Positions 16,601 to 24,797 are shown, counted from the first letter of the stretch. The stretch is 64,000 nucleotides of DNA from Hyphomicrobiales bacterium (GCA_900473795.1 UCMT01000008.1:124001-188000), one strand, 5' to 3'. Notes: a model not told the origin generated them from the letters alone. Translations and numbers: made by a program.

Positions 16601-17686
16601 GACCACGGCGAATGGCCGACCTCGTTTGGCCTGACGGCCTGGGGCACGTCGAACATGCGTACCGGCGGTGACGATATTGCCCAGGCCTTGGCGCTGATCG
16701 GTGCCAGGCCGACCTGGGATATGATGTCGCGGCGGGTGACGGGCTACGAGATCGTGCCGCTTGCCGTGCTGGGTCGTCCGCGTGTCGACGTGACCCTGCG
16801 CATCTCCGGCTTCTTCCGCGATGCGTTCCCGGATCAGATCGCGCTTTTCGACAATGCGATCCGGGCCATCGGGGCGCTTGAGGAAGACGATGCCGACAAT
16901 ATGATCGCCGCACGGATGCGGGCGGAAACCATCCGGCTCGAAGCGGCCGGCATTGCGCCGAAGGAGGCCGCGCGGCGCGCCTCCTACCGCGTGTTCGGCG
17001 CAAAGCCCGGTGCCTATGGCGCGGGGCTGCAGGCCTTGATGGATGAAAAGGGCTGGGAAAGCCGCGCGGACCTGGCCGATGCCTATCTTACCTGGGGAAG
17101 CTACGCCTATGGCGCTGGCGAGGACGGCAAGGCCGAGCGCGGGTTGCTCGAAGCACGGCTGAAGACGGTCGAGGCCGTGGTCCAGAACCAGGACAATCGC
17201 GAGCACGACCTGCTCGACAGCGACGATTACTATCAGTTCGAAGGCGGCATGAGCCTAGCCGTCGAGCAAGCGAGCGGAACCCGCCCGTCGATCTACCACA
17301 ACGATCATTCCCGCCCGGAAAAACCGGTGATCCGCTCGCTGGAGGAAGAGATCGGCCGGGTGGTGCGTGGCCGCGTCGTCAATCCGAAATGGATCGAGGG
17401 GGTCATGCGCCACGGCTACAAGGGGGCGTTCGAGATCGCCGCGACGGTCGACTACATGTTCGCCTTCGCGGCAACGACCGGGGCCGTGCGCAGCCACCAT
17501 TTCGAGGCGGTCTACCAGGCCTATGTCATGGATGAACGCGTCCGCCAGTTCATGGAAGACAAGAACCCGGCGGCGTTGCGCGAGATGACCGACAAACTGC
17601 TGGAGGCGATCGACCGCGGTCTCTGGTCGCCGCGTTCCAATTCGGCGCGTTTCGAACTGCAAGGTCGCTCAGCGGCTGCGGAGTAG
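13673..17686 (+). CDS. cobN: Cobaltochelatase, CobN subunit, with in-frame repeat insertions
   Basis: CobN is the large subunit of the ATP-dependent CobNST chelatase that puts cobalt into hydrogenobyrinic acid a,c-diamide. The start is ATG 13673 (MHLLLAQKG); the upstream in-frame extension is repeat DNA. The product is 1337 residues, about 60 more than the roughly 1275 expected for aerobic-pathway CobN. Two stretches explain the excess: residues ~200-256 are encoded by a palindromic repeat (14273-14439 and its edge), and a shorter one follows VNVAAPPSVLPEGG (around 16099-16160). Elsewhere conserved blocks are intact, for example GKHGNLEWLPGKALALSEAC, NGVGLDTPAGT and FDPLDC. The frame is preserved through both insertions, so the protein is probably functional. 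Confidence 0.95.
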   Translation: MHLLLAQKGTISDGEEAIDLGQSPADILFLSAADTELSAIAAAHRIRQGKSSLRVASLLTLKHPMSVDTYVERTARHARLIIVRPLGGASYFQYVLEALHAAAVTQKFQIAVLPGHDKPDPGLEPFSTVSAEDRNRMWAYFTEGGADNMMRLLAYAEALIGGTEKPEPAAPLLKAGVWWPGEGVIGVEAWKKAVGFGVRPLPPFVSFADISPSRGEIDPRQPNQPKDGAEGFERRERPPAISPLEGKMPGRAEGGNPSLHSEGRTSGPIVALCFYRALVQSGETRPVEALIEALAAEGMTVLPVFVSSLKDAVSIGTLEAIFGEAPPDVVMNATGFAVSAPGADRQPTVLEFTDAPVLQVIFSGSTRKAWEASPQGLMARDLAMNVALPEVDGRILSRAVSFKAAAVYDPDVEANIVGHEPLADRIAFAVKLAANWVKLRKTAPRERRVAIIMANYPNRDGRLGNGVGLDTPAGTIEVMNAMAASGYAIDDVPADGDALIRHLMDGPTNSARVDCDIRETISLNQYNAFFASLPVQIQNQVIDRWGAPEADPFFRDGRFALPLARFGETLVGIQPARGYNIDPKETYHSPDLVPPHGYLAFYAFLRQDYGAHAIIHMGKHGNLEWLPGKALALSEACFPEAVFGPLPHLYPFIVNDPGEGTQAKRRTSAVIIDHLTPPLTRAESYGPLKGLEALVDEYYDAAGGDPRRLRFLSKQILDLVRDIGLDQDAGIARTDAEDKALEKLDAYLCDLKELQIRDGLHVFGIAPEGRLLTDLTVALARVPRGQGEGGDQSLQRAIAKDAGLVNVAAPPSVLPEGGIPSSSTRINERHFDPLDCVLSDPWAGPKPGMLAELSEVPWRTAGDTVERIEILAAALVSAELHCPENWTATQAVLQDIETRLKPSIVQSGPAEITALMRGLDGRFVAPGPSGAPTRGRPDVLPTGRNFYSVDSRAVPTPAAFELGKKSAELLIRRYLQDHGEWPTSFGLTAWGTSNMRTGGDDIAQALALIGARPTWDMMSRRVTGYEIVPLAVLGRPRVDVTLRISGFFRDAFPDQIALFDNAIRAIGALEEDDADNMIAARMRAETIRLEAAGIAPKEAARRASYRVFGAKPGAYGAGLQALMDEKGWESRADLADAYLTWGSYAYGAGEDGKAERGLLEARLKTVEAVVQNQDNREHDLLDSDDYYQFEGGMSLAVEQASGTRPSIYHNDHSRPEKPVIRSLEEEIGRVVRGRVVNPKWIEGVMRHGYKGAFEIAATVDYMFAFAATTGAVRSHHFEAVYQAYVMDERVRQFMEDKNPAALREMTDKLLEAIDRGLWSPRSNSARFELQGRSAAAE
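14273..14439. repeat. Palindromic repeat inserted in frame inside cobN
   Basis: The outer arms begin TTACCCCCCT and, reading the other strand from 14439, TTACCCCCCT again, and both continue to a shared TCAAGGGGGGAGAT. The roughly 50-base arms differ mainly in a short variable block, leaving a 167-base imperfect palindrome. The translation of this part (PPFVSFADISPSRGEIDPRQ and on) is Pro/Arg/Gly-rich and unlike CobN. The reading frame stays open. It parallels the Rickettsia palindromic elements known to sit inside coding genes. Confidence 0.85.
16099..16126. repeat. Short related palindromic fragment inside cobN
   Basis: ACCCCCC and GGGGGGT pair across a 14-base middle (TCTGTCCTGCCGGA) which resembles the variable block of the larger repeat at 14273-14439. 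The encoded PPSVLPEGGIPSSSTRINER interrupts an otherwise conserved CobN region just before FDPLDC. This looks like a truncated copy of the same repeat family. Confidence 0.6.
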
Positions 17687-17731
17687 GCCGATGCGCGGGC
17701 CCAAAACAATCAAATTCTGAGAGGACACACC

Positions 17732-18370
17732 ATGAGCGAAGACCAAACGACTGACACCGGTCCGGGCAATGACGAGGCGCGCCATGCCATGAAAATGGCG
17801 AAGAAGAAGACCGCGCGCGAAAAGATCATGGCGACCAAGACCGATCAGAAGGGCCTGATCATCGTCAATACCGGCAAGGGCAAGGGCAAGTCGACGGCGG
17901 GTTTCGGCATGATCTTCCGCCACATCGCCCATGGCATGCCGTCGGCGGTCGTCCAGTTCATCAAGGGCGCATGGGAAACGGGCGAGCGCGATCTGATCGA
18001 GAAGCATTTCGGCGATCTCTGCCAGTTCTACACTCTTGGCGAGGGCTTCACCTGGGAGACCCAGGACCGCGCCCGCGACGTGGCCATGGCTGAGAAGGCC
18101 TGGGAGAAGGCCAAGGAACTGATCCGCGATGAGCGCAATTCCATGATCCTGCTCGACGAGATCAACATCGCCCTTCGTTACGATTACATCGATGTCGCGG
18201 AGGTCGTACGGTTCCTGAAGGAAGAAAAGCCGCACATGACCCATGTCGTTCTGACCGGCCGCAATGCCAAGGAAGAACTGATTGAGGCGGCCGATCTCGT
18301 CACCGAAATGGAACTGATCAAGCACCCCTTCCGCTCCGGCATCAAGGCGCAAATCGGGGTCGAATACTGA
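17732..18370 (+). CDS. cobO: Cob(I)yrinic acid a,c-diamide adenosyltransferase
   Basis: This 212-residue ATP:corrinoid adenosyltransferase (CobA/CobO/BtuR family) attaches the 5'-deoxyadenosyl group to Co(I) corrinoid. The family P-loop NTGKGKGKSTAGFG is intact near residues 46-59, and the downstream LLDEINIALRYDYI and LTGRNAKEELIEAADLVTEM motifs are present. It follows cobN by 45 bases with a GAGAGGA ribosome-binding sequence, and is the last gene of the riboswitch-controlled run. Confidence 0.95.
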   Translation: MSEDQTTDTGPGNDEARHAMKMAKKKTAREKIMATKTDQKGLIIVNTGKGKGKSTAGFGMIFRHIAHGMPSAVVQFIKGAWETGERDLIEKHFGDLCQFYTLGEGFTWETQDRARDVAMAEKAWEKAKELIRDERNSMILLDEINIALRYDYIDVAEVVRFLKEEKPHMTHVVLTGRNAKEELIEAADLVTEMELIKHPFRSGIKAQIGVEY

Positions 18371-18382
18371 CCGTCTCTGCGA

Positions 18383-19168
18383 CTACAGTCCAAGCCAGAC
18401 CCGGAGCGGATGGGCCGGGTCGGCCAGCAGCTTGATCGCCAGCGCGATGCAGGTGACGACCAGCAGCGGCTTGATGATCGTCGCGCCGTTCTTCATGGCG
18501 AAACGCGAGCCGACCTGCGCGCCGGCGAACTGGCCGGCGCCCATCAGGAGGCCGACTTTCCACAGGACTGCGCCGTAGAGCACGAAGACGATGAAGGCGC
18601 CGAGATTGGAGCCGAAGTTGAGGAATTTCGTGTGGGCGGTCGCCTTCAGGACGCCAAACCCGGCAAGGGCGATGAAAGCGAGCATGAAGAACGACCCCGT
18701 GCCCGGGCCGAAGACGCCGTCGTAAAAGCCGATTGCCGGTACCAGCGTCAGCGACAACAGGACGGGCGTCATCCGCTGCGCCTTGTCGGCATCGCCAAGA
18801 CTGGGCTTGACGGCGAAATAGAGTGCGATCGCCACCAGCAGGAAGGGTAGGACGGCCTTCAGCACGTCGCCCGGCACCACCGTCGCCAGGATGGCACCGA
18901 GCGCCGCCCCCAGGGCCGCCATGGCCGCCATTGGCAGTTGCTCGCGAAGGCTGACGTGGCCATGCCGGGCATAGGCAAGGCTTGCCGAGCCCGAGCCGAA
19001 CAGCGACTGCAGCTTGTTGGTGCCCAGCGTTTCAAGCGGCGGAATGCCGGCGATCAGCATGGCGGGAATGGTGATCATGCCGCCGCCGCCGGCGATCGAG
19101 TCGATGAACCCCGCAAGGAAAGCAGCGGCAAACAGCAAGGCGAAGAGTTGGGGAGCAATGTCGTGCAA
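18383..19168 (-). CDS. TSUP (TauE/SafE) family membrane permease
   Basis: The protein has about eight membrane segments in two repeats and the glycine-rich motif FAGFIDSIAGGGGMIT plus GFYDGVFGPGTGSFF, diagnostic of the sulfite/sulfonate-exporter-like TSUP family. TTG 19168 gives 261 residues, a usual length for YfcA-like members; the frame is open to ATG 19276, but the extra residues are not family-like. The gene is convergent with cobO (12 bases apart) and splits the cob genes into two blocks. The substrate is unknown; sulfur oxyanions or a link to cobalt/corrinoid metabolism are both only guesses. Confidence 0.85.
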   Translation of the reverse strand: MHDIAPQLFALLFAAAFLAGFIDSIAGGGGMITIPAMLIAGIPPLETLGTNKLQSLFGSGSASLAYARHGHVSLREQLPMAAMAALGAALGAILATVVPGDVLKAVLPFLLVAIALYFAVKPSLGDADKAQRMTPVLLSLTLVPAIGFYDGVFGPGTGSFFMLAFIALAGFGVLKATAHTKFLNFGSNLGAFIVFVLYGAVLWKVGLLMGAGQFAGAQVGSRFAMKNGATIIKPLLVVTCIALAIKLLADPAHPLRVWLGL

Positions 19169-19504
19169 GGGAGACTCGCGGAAGGCGGGGAATTCAGCCC
19201 TGTTTGTCAGAGGTTGCCCAGAAAAGCAAAGGCAGCCTGCATGGTTGATCCCCAACGACGCCGGAACATTCCGCACCGTGGCGTTGGCCGCATGCCGAAT
19301 GACGCAATCCGGTTTGACCGGCCAGGTGCTGTTCGGTAAAAAGAATAACGTGCGACGGTGCCCATCATGGTGGGCTGAAAGAGCGTCCGGTGCGGCCGAC
19401 CCATCCAGGGGGCTTCATCCGGTGCTGTCCAGACCGCTTCGAAGTCTCTGTGGCGTCGAAGGCCCGCGTATCGTGACCATACGGCGTGGGAGGCCTCTTT
19501 TCTG
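19169..19504. other. Intergenic region upstream of cobE
   Basis: This gap carries the divergent starts of the TSUP gene and the cobE operon. A stretch around 19357-19430 (GGTGCCCATCATGGTGGGC, TCCGGTG repeats) faintly recalls parts of a cobalamin riboswitch, but there is no B12 box or CCCCGCNACTG block, so I do not call one. No gene is recognised. Confidence 0.4.
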
Positions 19505-20026
19505 ATGCATGTGAATACCGGCAATCCGTCGGGGATAGCGCCGTTCGTTCTCGGCCTTGGCTGCGAACGCGGTACGCCGTCTGACGAAGTGATCCGGCTT
19601 GCCGAAGAGGCGATGGCAGCCGGCAGGATCGATCGCCATGCGCTTGCCTGTGTCGCGTCGCTCGATGCGCGCGCGCAGGAGCCGGCGATGATCGCCGCCG
19701 CCGCCCATTTCTCCGTTCCCTTCCGGGTCTTCGACGCCGAGACGCTGGAGGCCGAAACCGCGCGGCTGAAGAATCCCTCGGAACGCGTTTTTGCGCTGAC
19801 TGGCTGCCATGGTGTGGCGGAGGCTGCGGCGCTGGCTGCAGCCGGAAAGGCAAGTTCGTTGATCGTGCCGAAAATCAAGTCCGCCAACGCAACCGCCGCG
19901 CTTGCCGGCGGCGTGTTTATCGAATCAATCGAGGATATTGCCGCCGATTGCGAGCAAAACGATTCCGCATCTTCGCAATCTGATTCAGCTCGGATGCCGC
20001 GAACGGCGCCAAGGATGAAGCCATGA
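19505..20026 (+). CDS. cobE: Cobalamin biosynthesis protein CobE
   Basis: This 173-residue protein matches the CobE/CbiG C-terminal family, with FVLGLGCERGTPSDEV near the N-terminus and FALTGCHGVAEAAAL in the second half. Its role in the aerobic pathway is not firmly settled; it is required for precorrin processing and is homologous to the C-terminal part of CbiG. The start at ATG 19505 has a weak ribosome-binding site. Its stop overlaps the cobA start (ATGA at 20023-20026). The last 20 residues (DSASSQSDSARMPRTAP) are a polar, probably disordered tail. Confidence 0.88.
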   Translation: MHVNTGNPSGIAPFVLGLGCERGTPSDEVIRLAEEAMAAGRIDRHALACVASLDARAQEPAMIAAAAHFSVPFRVFDAETLEAETARLKNPSERVFALTGCHGVAEAAALAAAGKASSLIVPKIKSANATAALAGGVFIESIEDIAADCEQNDSASSQSDSARMPRTAPRMKP

Positions 20027-20865
20027 CGGAAGCGCTGTTTTCCGGTCTGCCCGAACTCGCACCCGGCTCCGTCTGGCTCGTCGGGGCCGGTCCGGGCGAT
20101 CCCGGCCTCCTGACATTGCATGCGGTCAATGCGCTGCGTCAGGCCGATGTCATCGTTCACGACGCGCTGGTCAATTCCGATTGCCTGGCGATGGCGAAGG
20201 CCGGTGCGGTGCTGGAGTTTGCCGGAAAGCGCGGCGGCAAGCCGTCGCCCAAGCAGCGGGACATTTCCCTTCGACTGGTCGAACTGGCGCGCCAGGGCAA
20301 GCGCGTGCTGCGGCTGAAGGGCGGCGATCCCTTCGTCTTCGGCCGCGGCGGTGAAGAAGCCCTGACGCTGGTGGAACACGGCATCCCGTTCCGCATCGTA
20401 CCGGGCATCACGGCCGGGATCGGCGGGCTTGCCTATGCCGGCATTCCGGTGACGCACCGCGAGGTCAATCACGCCGTGACCTTCCTCACCGGCCACGATT
20501 CGTCCGGCGTCGTCCCCGACCGCATCAACTGGGAGGGCATCGCCAAGGGCTCGCCGGTCATCGTCATGTACATGGCGATGAAGCATATCGGCCAGATCAC
20601 GGCCAATCTGATCTCGGCCGGGCGCTCGCCGGAGGAGCCGGTTGCCTTCGTCTGCAACGCCGCGACGCCTGAGCAGTCGGTGCTGGAAACGACGCTGGCG
20701 CGCGCCGAGGCGGATGTCGCCGCCGCTGGGCTCGAGCCGCCGGCCATTGTCGTGGTCGGCGAAGTCGTTCGCCTGCGCTCGGCGCTCGATTGGCTGGGCG
20801 CCCTCGAAGGTCGGGTTGTCGATGCCGATCCGCTGTCGAGCCGTACCTTCAAGGACCCGGCATGA
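20023..20865 (+). CDS. cobA: Uroporphyrinogen-III C-methyltransferase
   Basis: CobA methylates uroporphyrinogen III at C-2 and C-7 with SAM to give precorrin-2, the entry step to the corrin branch. The 280-residue protein has the family motifs VWLVGAGPGDPGLLTLHA, the RLKGGDPFVFGRGGEE block and VVPGITAGIGGLAYAGIP(V)THRE. It lacks the CysG dehydrogenase/ferrochelatase domain, so it is the stand-alone SUMT. It is coupled by ATGA overlaps to cobE upstream and cobB downstream. Confidence 0.96.
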   Translation: MTEALFSGLPELAPGSVWLVGAGPGDPGLLTLHAVNALRQADVIVHDALVNSDCLAMAKAGAVLEFAGKRGGKPSPKQRDISLRLVELARQGKRVLRLKGGDPFVFGRGGEEALTLVEHGIPFRIVPGITAGIGGLAYAGIPVTHREVNHAVTFLTGHDSSGVVPDRINWEGIAKGSPVIVMYMAMKHIGQITANLISAGRSPEEPVAFVCNAATPEQSVLETTLARAEADVAAAGLEPPAIVVVGEVVRLRSALDWLGALEGRVVDADPLSSRTFKDPA

Positions 20866-22166
20866 CAGGCCTGCTGATTGCGGCACCGTCTTCCGGTTCC
20901 GGTAAGACGACGGTGACTCTCGGATTGATGCGCGCCCTGCGCAATCGGGGCATTGCTTCGGCGCCAGGCAAGGCGGGGCCGGATTATATCGACCCGGCTT
21001 TTCACACGGCGGCGAGTGGCAAGGCCTGCCTCAACTACGATCCCTGGGCGATGCGGCCGGACCTGCTGCGCGCCAATGCGGCCGCGGCGACCGCCGACGG
21101 CGCGGCGCTGATCATCGAGGCGATGATGGGGCTCTACGATGCGGCGGCCGATGGGACCGGATCGCCGGCTGATCTCGCTGCCTTGCTCGAACTGCCGGTC
21201 ATCCTCGTTGTCGATTGCGCCCGCATGGCGCATTCCGTGGCGGCTTTGGTGCGCGGTTATGCGGGCCATCGCGCTGACGTCCATGTTTCGGGCGTGATCC
21301 TCAATAAGGTCGGTAGCGATCGCCACGAAAGGATGTTGCGCGACGCGCTGGAAACGATCGCCATGCCGGTTTTCGGCGTGCTTCGCCAGAATGCAGCGCT
21401 GCAGTTGCCCGAACGCCACCTTGGGCTCGTGCAGGCCGGTGAACATGGCGAACTGAATGCGTTTATCGAGCGGGCGGCAATGCATGTCGAACAGGGCTGC
21501 GATCTGGATGCGATCCTGTCGGCGGCACGGTCCGCGTCGCCGCGCCGTTCAAACACGGATGTCCTGCAACTGAAGCCGCATGGCCAGAAAATCGCAATCG
21601 CCCGCGATATCGCTTTCGCCTTCTGCTACGAGCACCTCATGTCCGGCTGGCGCAAGGCCGGTGCCGAACTGTCGTTCTTTTCGCCGCTCGCGAACGAGGC
21701 GCCCGCCGAAGACGCCGACGCGGTTTATCTTCCGGGCGGCTATCCGGAGCTTCACCCCGGGACATTGGCGAATGCCGCGCAGTTCAAATCGGGGATGAAG
21801 ATGGCCCGCGACCGCGGCGCCCGGATTTTTGGCGAGTGCGGCGGCTACATGGTGCTGGGCGAGACGCTTGTGGCAGCGGATGGCGCAGGCTACGACATGC
21901 TGGGCTTCCTGCCGCTCGCGACCAGTTTTGCGGAGCGCAAGCGGCATCTCGGCTATCGGCGGATCACGCCGCTCGACACCAGTTTCTTTCACGGTCCGCT
22001 GATGGCGCATGAATTTCACTATGCTTCGATCCTGTCCGAAGGCGATGCCGACCGTCTGTTCGACACCACCGATGCCGTCGGCACGCCGCTCGGGCCTGCC
22101 GGGTTGCGGCGGGGACAGGTGGCCGGCTCGTTCATGCATATCGTCGATATGGCCGGGGTCCCATGA
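20862..22166 (+). CDS. cobB: Hydrogenobyrinic acid a,c-diamide synthase
   Basis: This 434-residue glutamine amidotransferase amidates carboxylates a and c of hydrogenobyrinic acid. ATG 20862 is chosen because it overlaps the cobA stop by four bases and directly precedes the P-loop region (LLIAAPSSGSGKTTVTLGLM). The glutaminase cysteine lies in GECGGYMVLGE, and AHEFHYA near the C-terminus holds the catalytic histidine. The downstream cobC start overlaps its stop (ATGA at 22163-22166). Confidence 0.96.
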   Translation: MTGLLIAAPSSGSGKTTVTLGLMRALRNRGIASAPGKAGPDYIDPAFHTAASGKACLNYDPWAMRPDLLRANAAAATADGAALIIEAMMGLYDAAADGTGSPADLAALLELPVILVVDCARMAHSVAALVRGYAGHRADVHVSGVILNKVGSDRHERMLRDALETIAMPVFGVLRQNAALQLPERHLGLVQAGEHGELNAFIERAAMHVEQGCDLDAILSAARSASPRRSNTDVLQLKPHGQKIAIARDIAFAFCYEHLMSGWRKAGAELSFFSPLANEAPAEDADAVYLPGGYPELHPGTLANAAQFKSGMKMARDRGARIFGECGGYMVLGETLVAADGAGYDMLGFLPLATSFAERKRHLGYRRITPLDTSFFHGPLMAHEFHYASILSEGDADRLFDTTDAVGTPLGPAGLRRGQVAGSFMHIVDMAGVP

Positions 22167-23167
22167 GTACAGCGATCATCCATGGCGGCGGCATCACCGA
22201 AGCCGCAGCCGCATTCGGCGGCGAGCCAAAGGACTGGCTCGATCTGTCGACGGGCATCAACCCCAATCCTGTTGCCCTGCCGGATATTCCGGTCAACGCC
22301 TGGCACCGGTTGCCGGACCGTCACCTGGTCGATACCGCGCGAAACGCCGCCGCCCGTTACTATCGCAGCGGCGATATCCTGCCGCTTCCTGTTCCCGGCA
22401 CGCAGTCGGTGATCCAGCTTCTGCCGCGTCTGGTTGACGCCGGCCGCCGTGTCGCCATTTTCGCCCCGACATACGGCGAATATGCCCGCGTTTTCCTGGC
22501 CGCCGGCTTTGCCGTCGATGAGATAACCGCGCCTGACCAACTGGTGGACGAACACGCGCTGGCGATCCTGGTCAATCCCAACAACCCGACGGGACGCGCC
22601 TATTTTCCGGGCGAGATCACTGCCGTGGCGCGGCGGATAAGGGCGAATGGCGGCCTGCTGCTGGTCGACGAGGCCTTCGGCGACACGCAGCCTGATCTCA
22701 GCGTCGCGCGCTCGGCGATTGAGCACGACAACCTCATCGTCTTCCGGTCGTTCGGCAAGTTTTTCGGTCTGGCCGGCCTGCGGCTCGGCTTCGTCATTGC
22801 CGGCGAGCCGGTGCTTGCTGCCTTCCGCGAGTGGCTTGGGCCATGGCCGGTATCGGGGCCGGCGCTGGTGATCGCGGCAGCGCTGATGAACGGCGATACC
22901 AAGGCCGTTCAATCGGCCATCACCGAGCGCAACGTCGCGCTTGACGCTGTTCTGCGCAATGCTGCGCTGAAGATCATCGGCGGCACGCCTCTTTTCACCC
23001 TGGTAGAACTTGAGCAAGCTGCGCATCTCCACGCCCATCTGTGCCGGGCTCACATCCTGACGAGAAAATTCGACTATGCGCCGTCCTGGCTGAGGATTGG
23101 GCTTGCGCCGGATGTTGCAGGCGATACACGCTTGGCGGACGCCCTGCGCCGGGCAGACCTCGCCTGA
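22163..23167 (+). CDS. cobC: Threonine-phosphate decarboxylase-like PLP aminotransferase-fold enzyme CobC
   Basis: CobC provides the (R)-1-amino-2-propanol linker or its phosphate for attachment to cobyric acid. The 334-residue protein has the fold type I PLP pattern: DLSTGINPNP at the N-terminus, NPNNPTGR, LLVDEAFGD and the PLP lysine in FRSFGKFFGLAGLRLG. The gene overlaps cobB by four bases, and cobD begins 13 bases after it. A histidinol-phosphate aminotransferase is the nearest alternative family, but the operon context favours CobC. Confidence 0.94.
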   Translation: MSTAIIHGGGITEAAAAFGGEPKDWLDLSTGINPNPVALPDIPVNAWHRLPDRHLVDTARNAAARYYRSGDILPLPVPGTQSVIQLLPRLVDAGRRVAIFAPTYGEYARVFLAAGFAVDEITAPDQLVDEHALAILVNPNNPTGRAYFPGEITAVARRIRANGGLLLVDEAFGDTQPDLSVARSAIEHDNLIVFRSFGKFFGLAGLRLGFVIAGEPVLAAFREWLGPWPVSGPALVIAAALMNGDTKAVQSAITERNVALDAVLRNAALKIIGGTPLFTLVELEQAAHLHAHLCRAHILTRKFDYAPSWLRIGLAPDVAGDTRLADALRRADLA

Positions 23168-23179
23168 ACGGATCCCTGC

Positions 23180-24163
23180 ATGTCGACCGAAACTCTCGTT
23201 GTCCTCATTGCCGCCTTTCTGCTCGACCGCATTGTCGGCGATCCAGACTGGCTCTGGCGCCGTCTGCCGCATCCGGTCGTCCTGTTCGGCGCGATGATCG
23301 GCTGGTGTGACCGGACCTTCAATCGCAAGCGTCTGGGCGACGAGACGCTGAAGCTCAGCGGTGCCCTCGTCATCGCCGCGCTTTTGGCGTGGAGCCTCGT
23401 CTGCGGCTTGCTGCTGCATCGGCTGTTCGCTCCATTGGGTCTCGTCGGCATGGCGCTCGAAACGATCCTCGTCGCCGTCTTCCTCGCCCAGAAAAGCCTG
23501 GCCGATCACGTTTCGCGCGTCGCCTCCGGGCTGCGCTCTGGCGGGCTGGAGGGCGGGCGCAAGGCGGTGTCGATGATCGTCGGCCGGGATCCGGAAACGC
23601 TGGACGAGCCGGCGGTCTGCCGCGCGGCGATCGAAAGCCTGGCCGAAAACTTCTCAGACGGCGTCGTCGCTCCCGCCTTCTGGTATGCCGTTCTCGGTCT
23701 GCCGGGGCTTCTCGCCTACAAGATGCTCAACACTGCTGATTCGATGGTCGGTCACAAGAGCCCGAAATATCTGCATTTCGGCTGGGCTTCCGCCCGCCTC
23801 GACGACCTCGCCAACCTGCCCGCAGCGCGGCTGTCGATCTTCCTCATCGCAGGCGGCGCCCTTTTCACAACCGGCCGCCGTGCCGCCGGCAATGCCATCG
23901 GCACGGCGCTGCGCGACCATGGCCTGCATCGTTCGCCCAATTCCGGCTGGCCGGAGGCGGCGATGGCCGGTGCGCTCGGCGTTCAACTGGCAGGCCCGCG
24001 GATCTATTCCGGCTCTCTTGTCAACGAACCGATGATCAATGGGTCTGGCCGGGCTGTCGCAACGGTCGGTGACGTGGAAACCGGCGTTTCGGTATTCTAC
24101 GGCGCCTGTGCAGCGCTTGTTGTATTGGTCGGGATTGTCGCTGTCTCTGCCAGTATATTTTAG
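23180..24163 (+). CDS. cobD: Adenosylcobinamide-phosphate synthase (CbiB/CobD)
   Basis: This 327-residue inner-membrane protein joins the aminopropanol linker to adenosylcobyric acid. It has about five to seven hydrophobic segments and the family signature LLDRIVGDPDWLWRRLPHPVVLFG at the N-terminus, then the conserved ESLAENFSDGVVAPAFWY and NTADSMVGHKSPKY blocks. It is the last gene of the cobE-A-B-C-D run. No clear terminator was seen before the L,D-transpeptidase gene 143 bases downstream. Confidence 0.96.
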   Translation: MSTETLVVLIAAFLLDRIVGDPDWLWRRLPHPVVLFGAMIGWCDRTFNRKRLGDETLKLSGALVIAALLAWSLVCGLLLHRLFAPLGLVGMALETILVAVFLAQKSLADHVSRVASGLRSGGLEGGRKAVSMIVGRDPETLDEPAVCRAAIESLAENFSDGVVAPAFWYAVLGLPGLLAYKMLNTADSMVGHKSPKYLHFGWASARLDDLANLPAARLSIFLIAGGALFTTGRRAAGNAIGTALRDHGLHRSPNSGWPEAAMAGALGVQLAGPRIYSGSLVNEPMINGSGRAVATVGDVETGVSVFYGACAALVVLVGIVAVSASIF

Positions 24164-24305
24164 CTTTGTTATTGCAGCAGCAAGAGAAGCACGGGTTTTG
24201 TTAATCCGGCATTTTCCATGTGTCTTAAGCGAATATCATTCGAATAATGTTAGGTCTGCGTCCGTTGTAACTCCAGTAAGGTGCGTATCTCGGGAGAGGA
24301 CTTTA

Positions 24306-24734
24306 ATGCCTAGAATTGCCATGGCCTTTTTGGCCTTCTTGTTCCTGCAAATTCATTCACCAACTGCCTTTGCCACCAATCTTATTGCCAATGTCAGTCT
24401 TTCTTCTCAAACGATGACAGTCTCGCAGAACGGCATCGTCCGCTATCGCTGGAAGGTCTCGACCGCGCGCAAGGGGTATGTGACCCCGAAAGGCAGCTGG
24501 AGTGCCAAGTGGCTGTCGAAAAACCATCGTTCGCGCAAATATGACGACGCGCCGATGCCGTATGCGGTGTTCTTCAACGGCGGTTATGCGGTGCACGCGA
24601 CCTATGACCTGAAACGCCTTGGCCGTCCGGCGTCGCACGGCTGCATCCGCCTTCACCCGGAAAATGCCGCGGAGTTCTTTTCGCTCGCCAGCCAGTACGG
24701 TCTGAGAAACACGCGGATTATCGTCGCGCGCTGA
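24306..24734 (+). CDS. L,D-transpeptidase (YkuD family), secreted
   Basis: The product is 142 residues, starting at ATG 24306 behind GAGAGGAC. A signal peptide (MPRIAMAFLAFLFLQIHSPTAFA) directs it to the periplasm. The YkuD catalytic motif is intact: the histidine in AVHATYD and the SHGCIRLHPENA block with the nucleophile cysteine. Such enzymes form 3-3 cross-links in peptidoglycan or attach proteins to it; rhizobia have many. It stands alone, downstream of cobD, and its function is probably unrelated. Confidence 0.92.
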   Translation: MPRIAMAFLAFLFLQIHSPTAFATNLIANVSLSSQTMTVSQNGIVRYRWKVSTARKGYVTPKGSWSAKWLSKNHRSRKYDDAPMPYAVFFNGGYAVHATYDLKRLGRPASHGCIRLHPENAAEFFSLASQYGLRNTRIIVAR

Positions 24735-24755
24735 GCTGAATGACCGTCGAAATAT

Positions 24756-24778
24756 TCGAGGCTGGCGTTCCGCCAGCC
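24756..24778. terminator. Hairpin between convergent L,D-transpeptidase and dehydrogenase genes
   Basis: GAGGCTGGCG and CGCCAGCCTC are exact complements around a three-base loop, in the 63-base gap between convergent genes. There is no T-run on either side, so it is a terminator-like hairpin of uncertain strength. Confidence 0.6.
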
Positions 24779-24797
24779 TCTGCTCAACGTGTTGCGC

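Noticed and set aside
19357-19430. Possible second cobalamin riboswitch before cobE
   Set aside because: A few short blocks look similar, but the B12 box and the CCCCGCNACTG block are absent. A covariance-model search would settle it.
19207-20886. 559-codon minus-strand frame covering cobE and cobA
   Set aside because: It runs antisense through two recognised genes and the cobE promoter and has no recognisable domain.
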